NCBI GenBank assembly: GCA_903821255.1
Contig: CAIJKT010000074.1
Span: 1 to 5,433, forward strand
Length of the DNA stretch: 5,433 nt
Direction: 5' to 3'
Origin: an uncultured Lentisphaeria bacterium
GTDB lineage: Bacteria; Verrucomicrobiota; Lentisphaeria; Victivallales; Victivallaceae
Part shown: positions 1 to 5,433 of the stretch, in pieces
Position numbering within the stretch: position 1 is the stretch's first letter
How the letters are laid out: the number at the start of each line of letters is the position of its first letter
The notes under the pieces: model-generated
Told to the model about the DNA's origin: nothing
The model's input: the letters and a program-made list of their open reading frames with translations, nothing else
Database searches by the model: none
Made by a program: the position numbers and the translations under genes

Positions 1-1
1 C

Positions 2-1633
<1,632 letters not shown>

Positions 1634-1691
1634 ACTTGATTAAATAATATTTGCGGATAAAGTAAAACATTAAAACAGGCAGCAGGATATC

Positions 1692-2552
1692 ATGCTCTAC
1701 AGCAGAATAAAAAATCGGACATGGGAAATTCTGAGTACAGCCGGACGCGGCGATTATCCCGCCGTTTTTTTCCAATGGTTCATGCTGGCGCTGATCTTGT
1801 TGAATGTTATTGCGGTCGTTCTGGCCACCGTTAATTCCATTAATCAGCAGTTCAGTCAATTTTTCAACTGGTTTGAGACGTTTTCGGTAATCATCTTTTC
1901 GCTGGAATATCTGCTCCGGCTGTGGAGCTGCACTTCGGCTCCAGGACGCAGTCGGTTCTTGGGACGGATAAAATTTGCGTTTTATCCGATGTCAATCATC
2001 GACCTGTTGTCGGTGCTGCCGTTTTATCTGCCGTTTTTCGGGCTGGATTTGCGCTTTTTGCGAATTCTGCGCATGTTCAGGATTTTCCGTCTCGCCAAAA
2101 TCGGACGTTATTATCAATCGTTAAATCTGATGCGCAACGTTTTTGCCAATAAAAAAGAGGAGATCGTATTGTCCGCCACCATAATGGGGGTGCTGTTGAT
2201 TCTATCGGCCAGCCTCCTGTATTATCTGGAAAACGAGGCCCAGCCGAAAGCATTTTCCAGCATTCCGGCCGCGATGTGGTGGGCCGTCACCGCCTTGACC
2301 ACTGTCGGATACGGCGACATCTATCCGGTGACGCCGCTGGGAAAAATCGTCGCATCGCTGATTGCGATCAGCGGCATCGGCATGTTTGCTCTCCCCACCG
2401 GCATTATCAGTTCAGGCTTTGTCGAGGAGATTCAAAAACACAAAAAAGAACATGCCGGACCATCAGAACAGTCCGGCAGTAATATCATATGCCCTCATTG
2501 CGGCAAACCGTTTAATCATGAAGAGACCAAACACCCTGAGAAAAAAGAATAA
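1692..2552 (+). CDS. Six-helix voltage-gated-type potassium channel with Cys pair in tail
   Basis: An inner-membrane ion channel subunit of 286 residues; four would assemble into a K+ pore. Hydrophobic segments fit S1 (about 27-49), S2 (60-78), S3 (97-117), an S4 with regularly spaced arginines (R121, R124, R127, R130, R133), S5 (157-178), a pore helix (190-201), the K+ selectivity filter TTVGYGD (203-209) and S6 (217-245). Six helices with an Arg-bearing S4 match the bacterial Kv-like ion transport family (KvAP-like) rather than two-helix KcsA. There is no TrkA-N/RCK nucleotide-binding domain after S6. Instead a short polar tail carries CPHCGKPF (267-274), a single zinc-ribbon-like knuckle. 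The ATG at 1692 has a modest AGGA at 1684-1687. Family is firm; physiological role, gating and whether S4 senses voltage here are not shown by sequence. It may be co-transcribed with recQ, with no terminator seen in the 58-bp gap. Confidence 0.93.
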   Translation: MLYSRIKNRTWEILSTAGRGDYPAVFFQWFMLALILLNVIAVVLATVNSINQQFSQFFNWFETFSVIIFSLEYLLRLWSCTSAPGRSRFLGRIKFAFYPMSIIDLLSVLPFYLPFFGLDLRFLRILRMFRIFRLAKIGRYYQSLNLMRNVFANKKEEIVLSATIMGVLLILSASLLYYLENEAQPKAFSSIPAAMWWAVTALTTVGYGDIYPVTPLGKIVASLIAISGIGMFALPTGIISSGFVEEIQKHKKEHAGPSEQSGSNIICPHCGKPFNHEETKHPEKKE

Positions 2553-2564
2553 GCCTCATCGTTT

Positions 2565-3281
2565 TCAGCGGTGAATGATGATGCCCTTGAGGCCGCGCAC
2601 CTTCGTATCCCCGAAAGAGCCGGCAATGGCCAGCAGTTCCGTGTCGGTATAGGTTTTATGCAGCAGCAGACTGTCGTCGATAATTTCGGCCGGATTGAAC
2701 TGCTGAAGCATCCATTCCTTCTGTCCCAGCGAATGCAGTTCGTGGCGCATCGTTTGCAGATCATCGACGGAAAGCAGATGTTTATGCACGGTCGTCCGCA
2801 CATCAATCGAAATATTGTTTTCGACGGCAAAGCGGATCACGCTGTGGACTTTCTCCGCCAGTTCCGGAATGCTGCAATTGGTGATCTCGTGATATTTTTC
2901 GGACGGCGCTTTATAATCAACGCCCAGCGCGTCAATTCCGGCTTCCCGGTGAATCTCGAAAACCTTTTCCGGCGTGCTGCCGTTGGTATCCAGTTTGATC
3001 ATGAACCCTTTGGCTTTTATCTTTTTCACAAATGACAGCAGTCCGCGGCGCAGTGACGGTTCGCCGCCGCTGATGACGACCCCGTCCAGCCGCCCGACCC
3101 GCTTGTCCAGAAAAGACAGAAATTGCTTTTCCGTGATTTCCGGCTGGCTCTCAGGATCAAAAACCAGCGACGGATTGTGGCAGTAAGCGCATTTAAAATT
3201 ACAATTTCCGGCAAAGACGACACAGGCCAGTTTGCCCGGGAAGTCAATCATGGAAAAAGTCCGCATCCCTCTAATATTCAT
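2565..3281 (-). CDS. nrdG: Anaerobic ribonucleotide reductase activating protein (radical SAM)
   Basis: A radical SAM activase of 238 residues that would use an iron-sulfur cluster and S-adenosylmethionine to place the glycyl radical on the class III reductase. Visible features: the cluster motif CNFKCAYC (C27, C31, C34) near the N terminus, followed by HNP; the SAM-binding SGGEP (71-75); and VDYKAP (121-126), typical of this group. The N terminus MNIRGMRTFSMIDFPGK aligns with the usual start of the longer NrdG type I recall (about 190-230 residues, against about 154 in E. coli), so the first ATG is chosen although its Shine-Dalgarno is weak. It lies downstream of the nrdD core and two glycyl-radical genes on the same strand, but behind a strong terminator, so it is either read through or has its own start within about 35 bp. 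Its stop is 12 bp from that of the convergent channel gene. In this locus its likely substrate is the detached glycyl domain. Confidence 0.93.
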   Translation of the reverse strand: MNIRGMRTFSMIDFPGKLACVVFAGNCNFKCAYCHNPSLVFDPESQPEITEKQFLSFLDKRVGRLDGVVISGGEPSLRRGLLSFVKKIKAKGFMIKLDTNGSTPEKVFEIHREAGIDALGVDYKAPSEKYHEITNCSIPELAEKVHSVIRFAVENNISIDVRTTVHKHLLSVDDLQTMRHELHSLGQKEWMLQQFNPAEIIDDSLLLHKTYTDTELLAIAGSFGDTKVRGLKGIIIHR

Positions 3282-3316
3282 AAACTTTACCAGCGTAAAT
3301 TTTTATCCGGCAGATG

Positions 3317-3353
3317 AAAAAAAAATTCTCCTGCCCTGATGCGGCAGGAGAAT
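3317..3353 (-). terminator. Rho-independent terminator after the small glycyl-radical genes
   Basis: A perfect 11-bp inverted repeat (arms 3325-3335 and 3343-3353, ATTCTCCTGCC with its complement, 7-base loop) is followed on the - strand by a run of about eight T (3317-3324). It begins 14 bp after the stop of the second small gene and ends 35 bp before the nrdG start. It would end most transcripts of the nrdD/small-subunit unit before nrdG. Confidence 0.93.
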
Positions 3354-3367
3354 CAGGAAGAACCGGA

Positions 3368-3523
3368 TTATGCATCTGTTTTTTTCAAGCAGGCGCAATT
3401 GACAGTTTCAAAAGTCTTTCTGTCCTTGAACTCTTCCCGCTTGCCCTTGTTCCAGCTTGCGACCGGCCTGAAATAGCCGACCACTCTGCTGTAAACTTCG
3501 GTTTTTGCTCCGCATTTTGCCAT
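3368..3523 (-). CDS. Stand-alone NrdD glycyl radical domain, copy B (RVVGY)
   Basis: A 51-residue protein that is, by itself, the C-terminal glycyl radical domain of a class III (anaerobic) ribonucleotide reductase. Residues 4-37 run KCGxK-type start, EVYSRVVGYFRPV (9-21) with the predicted radical Gly16, then WNKGKREEFKDRKT (24-37), which is how intact NrdD proteins end. Cys4 corresponds to the last zinc ligand of the intact enzyme. The tail ETVNCACLKKTDA is specific to this copy and has a CAC pair. The start is set by AGAGGAG at 3530-3536, six bases ahead of the ATG, and by identity with copy A from the initiating Met onward. A longer open frame to 3658 is not used: its extra residues are copy A read out of frame. 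It lies 22 bp downstream of copy A and just before a terminator. I infer that it docks on the truncated NrdD core in trans and carries the radical made by NrdG. Family match is firm; partner function is inference. Confidence 0.93.
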   Translation of the reverse strand: MAKCGAKTEVYSRVVGYFRPVASWNKGKREEFKDRKTFETVNCACLKKTDA

Positions 3524-3529
3524 TTCACG

Positions 3530-3536
3530 CTCCTCT
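3530..3536 (-). promoter_or_regulatory. Shine-Dalgarno site of glycyl domain copy B
   Basis: AGAGGAG on the - strand sits six bases before the ATG at 3523. It shows that the small domain is translated independently and fixes the start as 51 residues rather than a longer frame. Confidence 0.85.
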
Positions 3537-3545
3537 GTGCAGCGC

Positions 3546-3701
3546 TTATGCGACTGCCTGTTTTGAGCAGCTGCCGGCAGCAACCGCGTAGGTTTTTCTA
3601 TCTTTAAATTCTTCTTTTTTGCCTTTGTTCCAGTTTGCAACCGGTCTGAAATAACCACACACCCTGCTGTACACTTCTGTTTTTGCTCCGCACTTCGCCA
3701 T
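3546..3701 (-). CDS. Stand-alone NrdD glycyl radical domain, copy A (RVCGY)
   Basis: A second 51-residue glycyl radical domain protein, first of the tandem pair in transcription order. It reads MAKCGAKTEVYSRVCGYF at its start, with predicted radical Gly16 preceded by Cys15, then RPVANWNKGKKEEFKDRKTY and a distinct tail ending SCSKQAVA. Against copy B, 34 of the first 38 residues match (changes at 15 C/V, 23 N/S, 29 K/R, 38 Y/F) while 16 of those 34 matching codons differ silently, and the last 13 residues have diverged. That pattern argues that both copies are maintained as proteins. Cys4 is the equivalent of the fourth zinc ligand missing from the nrdD core upstream. The start is supported by AAGGAG at 3710-3715, eight bases before the ATG. 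Third positions are richer in A/T than in copy B, so the duplication is not recent or one copy came from elsewhere. Cys or Val before the glycine both occur in intact NrdD proteins, as far as I recall. Confidence 0.93.
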   Translation of the reverse strand: MAKCGAKTEVYSRVCGYFRPVANWNKGKKEEFKDRKTYAVAAGSCSKQAVA

Positions 3702-3709
3702 CTTTCATT

Positions 3710-3715
3710 CTCCTT
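3710..3715 (-). promoter_or_regulatory. Shine-Dalgarno site of glycyl domain copy A
   Basis: AAGGAG on the - strand, eight bases before the ATG at 3701. A strong site here argues for separate translation of the radical domain rather than a broken nrdD tail. Confidence 0.85.
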
Positions 3716-3794
3716 GCTTAATTTATTGCTGAATCAGTTCCGGTCATTACGGGGTTACTGAGTTCCGGCCCTGGAACACAAAAGCTCCCCTTCT

Positions 3795-3809
3795 AATCAG
3801 ATTCTGATT
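3795..3809. promoter_or_regulatory. Perfect 15-bp dyad, possible operator
   Basis: AATCAGA-T-TCTGATT is a perfect 7-bp inverted repeat with one central base, about 95 bp upstream of copy A. The size and symmetry suit a dimeric regulator, but no convincing -35/-10 pair is seen beside it and it does not resemble the NrdR box I recall. It could be chance in AT-rich DNA. Confidence 0.3.
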
Positions 3810-3831
3810 CAAACCTTATGATTTTTTAACA

Positions 3832-3861
3832 TTTCCGCGACATGGGTGGGATGCGCGAAAA
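3832..3861 (-). repeat. Hairpin element copy 2 (CAU-CCCACCC-AUG tip)
   Basis: In the - strand RNA this folds as an 8-bp lower stem (UUUUCGCG with CGCGGAAA, one G-U), a bulged U, a CAU/AUG upper stem and the loop CCCACCC. Its core, 3841-3853, is identical to 3908-3920 near the nrdD stop. The G-U pair would be a C-A mismatch in + strand RNA, so the nrd transcript is the likely acting strand. No U-run follows, so it is not a terminator. Confidence 0.6.
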
Positions 3862-3898
3862 ACTCTCTTTAAAAACTGCTTTCTCTCTTCATAACTAA

Positions 3899-3928
3899 TT
3901 CCGGCGCCATGGGTGGGATGGGCAGGAA
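3899..3928 (-). repeat. Hairpin element copy 1 (CAU-CCCACCC-AUG tip)
   Basis: The second occurrence of the 13-base core, 15 bases after the nrdD stop. The - strand RNA can pair UUCC/GGAA at the base, then, past bulges, a short middle stem including one G-U, then CAU/AUG closing the same CCCACCC loop. Flanks differ from copy 2 but keep pairing. The fold is less regular than copy 2. No U-run follows. Confidence 0.5.
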
Positions 3929-3943
3929 ACGATTTATAATCTA

Positions 3944-5433
3944 TCAGCCGACAACCTTCAAGCCTTCTTCCGCTGCTTCCAGCGGACATTCATGGTGTTC
4001 GCCCGGAATATAACCATGGACCGGACAAATACTGAATGACGGCGTAATCGTGAAATAGGGAATCTTATAGGTTTCGGCAATTCTCTTCACCAGCGACGAC
4101 ACCTGCGCGGCATCTTCAATCCGTTCTCCGATGAACGCATGGAAAACGGTTCCGCCGGTATATTTTTTCTGCAGCGGCTCCTGGAGGTCAAGCGCCTCAA
4201 ACAGGTCATCGGTGTAGCCCACCGGCAACTGCGATGAATTCGTGTAATACGGATTGGCGTCTCCCGCGCAGATGATGTCCGGATATACTTTGCGGTCGGC
4301 CCGCGCCAGACGGAAACTGGTGCCTTCCGCCGGGGTCGCTTCCAGGTTGTAGATGTGATCTGTTTCAGACTGGAAATCCGCAATTTTATTGCGCATGAAA
4401 TCCAGAACCCTGGAGGCAAAATCGTTGCCTTCCGGATCAAAAATCGAACATCCGAGGAAGTTCAGGCAGGCTTCGTTCATTCCCACCAGCCCGATCGTGC
4501 TGAAATGGTTCTGCAATGTGCCAAGATAAGTCTTGGTGTACGGCAGCAGATCGCCGTCCAGGTGGCGCTGCACTATTTTCCGTTTAATCTCAAGCGAATC
4601 CTTCGCCAGCTCCATCAGGTGGCCGAGCCGGTTGAAAAATTCTTTTTCATCTTTCGAAATGTAGCCGAGACGCGGCATATTGATGGTGACTACGCCGATT
4701 GATCCGGTCTGTTCGCCGGCGCCGAAAAGCCCCCCGGTCTTGTTCCGCAGTTGACGCACGTCCATCTGCAGGCGGCAGCACATGCTGCGCACATCGCCAG
4801 GATTCAGGTCGCTGTTGATGAAGTTCTGGAAATACGGCAACCCGTATTTGCCGGTTACCGCAAACAGCAGTCTGGCGTTTTCGCTGTTCCAGTCGAAATC
4901 GCTGGTAATGTTGTACGTCGGTATCGGGAAGGTGAAAATCCTGCCGTCGCGGTCGCCTTCGCTCATCACTTCCAGGAACGCCTTGTTAATCAGATCCATT
5001 TCGTGCTGGAAATCGCCGTAGTAGCTGCCGTCCTGAAGTTCGCCGCCGACAATTACCGGCGTCTTCTTCAGGTCATCCGGAACCACCCAGTCAAAAGTCA
5101 GGTTGGTGAACGGGGTCTGACCCCAGCGGCTGGCTATGTTCAGCCCGAACACGAACGACTGTATGCTTTGCTTGATTTCGGAATATTGAAGATCATCGAA
5201 TCGGACAAACGGCGCCAGCAGCGTGTCGAACGAGCTGAACGCCTGGGCGCCCGCCCATTCCGTCTGGAGCGTGGAGAGAAAATTCACAATCTGGCCCAGC
5301 GCGGTGTCAAAATGTTTCGCCGGTCCGGCGCTGGCCCGGCCGCCGCGCCCGCGGAATCCTTCCATCAGCAACTGACGCAGGCTCCAGCCGGCGCAGTAGC
5401 CGACGATCCCGCAGGAAAGGTCATGCAGATGAA
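3944..5433 (-). CDS. nrdD: Anaerobic ribonucleotide reductase catalytic core lacking glycyl radical domain, N terminus beyond window
   Basis: The last 495 residues of a class III ribonucleoside-triphosphate reductase large chain, the cytoplasmic enzyme that makes deoxynucleotides without oxygen. The frame is open to the right edge (HLHDLSCGIVGYCAGWSLRQ at the edge is a family signature), so the start and any ATP cone lie outside. Recognisable segments: AGPAKHFDTALGQ and EWAGAQAFSSFDT near the left end of the protein shown, SMCCRL at 4769-4786 (region holding the active-site cysteine in this family, from memory), ATPAEGTSFRLARADR, and YTNSSQLPVGYTDDLFEALD at about 4184-4243. The C terminus is abnormal: the zinc motif begins (C at 4025-4027, H at 4016-4018, C at 3986-3988), then 13 residues follow and the gene stops with TGA and an immediate TAG. 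The fourth ligand and the RVxGY radical loop are absent. Those residues are encoded by the two small genes downstream. Identity is firm; that it works with them is inference. Confidence 0.95.
   Translation of the reverse strand, partial: HLHDLSCGIVGYCAGWSLRQLLMEGFRGRGGRASAGPAKHFDTALGQIVNFLSTLQTEWAGAQAFSSFDTLLAPFVRFDDLQYSEIKQSIQSFVFGLNIASRWGQTPFTNLTFDWVVPDDLKKTPVIVGGELQDGSYYGDFQHEMDLINKAFLEVMSEGDRDGRIFTFPIPTYNITSDFDWNSENARLLFAVTGKYGLPYFQNFINSDLNPGDVRSMCCRLQMDVRQLRNKTGGLFGAGEQTGSIGVVTINMPRLGYISKDEKEFFNRLGHLMELAKDSLEIKRKIVQRHLDGDLLPYTKTYLGTLQNHFSTIGLVGMNEACLNFLGCSIFDPEGNDFASRVLDFMRNKIADFQSETDHIYNLEATPAEGTSFRLARADRKVYPDIICAGDANPYYTNSSQLPVGYTDDLFEALDLQEPLQKKYTGGTVFHAFIGERIEDAAQVSSLVKRIAETYKIPYFTITPSFSICPVHGYIPGEHHECPLEAAEEGLKVVG

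Noticed and set aside
2553..2593. A shared terminator between the convergent channel and nrdG genes
   Set aside because: Only GCCTCA/TGAGGC, 29 bases apart and lying partly inside nrdG, can pair; there is no T-run on either side.
3314..3607. A 97-residue + strand frame across the small genes
   Set aside because: It starts in the terminator A-run and is antisense to the two conserved glycyl domains.
3368..3658. A 96-residue - strand frame containing copy B
   Set aside because: Its first 45 residues are copy A read in another frame. The ATG at 3523 has a proper ribosome site and matches the start of copy A.
3702..3943. CRISPR or mobile-element ends
   Set aside because: Only two copies of a 13-base core, no regular spacers, no transposase and no target-site duplication.
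3944..3946. nrdD TGA as a recoded codon (selenocysteine or reassigned)
   Set aside because: A TAG follows at once in frame, and the residues beyond would not match the family. The other genes end at TAA or TGA normally.
3693..3985. The gap in nrdD as an intron, intein or sequencing frameshift
   Set aside because: The core stops with TGA-TAG, no single-base change rejoins the frames across about 240 bp, and both small genes have strong ribosome sites and their own ATG. The domain is also duplicated, which an intron would not explain. A short self-splicing intron is not formally excluded without RNA data.

Overview
The window is 5433 bp of gene-dense bacterial DNA. Two genes lie on the + strand: a 5'-truncated recQ helicase and a six-helix voltage-gated-type potassium channel. 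They face a block on the - strand made of a 5'-truncated anaerobic ribonucleotide reductase (nrdD), two tiny tandem genes, a terminator, and the activase nrdG. The class III reductase points to an anaerobe or facultative anaerobe. The good AGGAG ribosome sites fit an ordinary bacterium. The RecQ resembles the form I recall from Bacteroidetes-type bacteria, with a long winged-helix-like region before the zinc site; a PVC-group gut anaerobe is also plausible. The taxon is a guess.

Layout: 2-1633 recQ (+); 1692-2552 K+ channel (+); 2565-3281 nrdG (-, converging on the channel gene with 12 bp between stops); 3317-3353 intrinsic terminator (-); 3368-3523 and 3546-3701 two 51-residue glycyl-radical-domain genes (-); 3702-3943 a structured intergenic region with two copies of a hairpin element; 3944-5433 nrdD catalytic core (-), running off the right edge.

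The notable point is the reductase. The large NrdD polypeptide carries the active-site and substrate-binding segments. It stops (TGA then TAG) within the C-terminal zinc motif, before the fourth metal ligand and before the RVxGY glycyl radical loop. That missing end (KCG..EVYSRVxGYFRPV..WNKGK..EFKDRKT) is encoded about 240 bp downstream as a separate 51-residue protein with its own strong Shine-Dalgarno site, and it is present twice in tandem. The two copies share 34 of their first 38 residues, yet 16 of those 34 codons differ silently, so both look selected as proteins. I infer a class III reductase whose radical-bearing domain is supplied in trans by two alternative small subunits, perhaps comparable to the GrcA/YfiD spare part of pyruvate formate-lyase but here obligatory. 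NrdG, encoded next to them, would install the radical on these small proteins while they are docked on the core.

The intergenic region between the core and the small subunits holds two related hairpins with an identical CAU-CCCACCC-AUG tip. Their G-U pairs form only in the - strand transcript, which suggests an RNA element in the nrd message, perhaps setting the ratio of core to small subunits.
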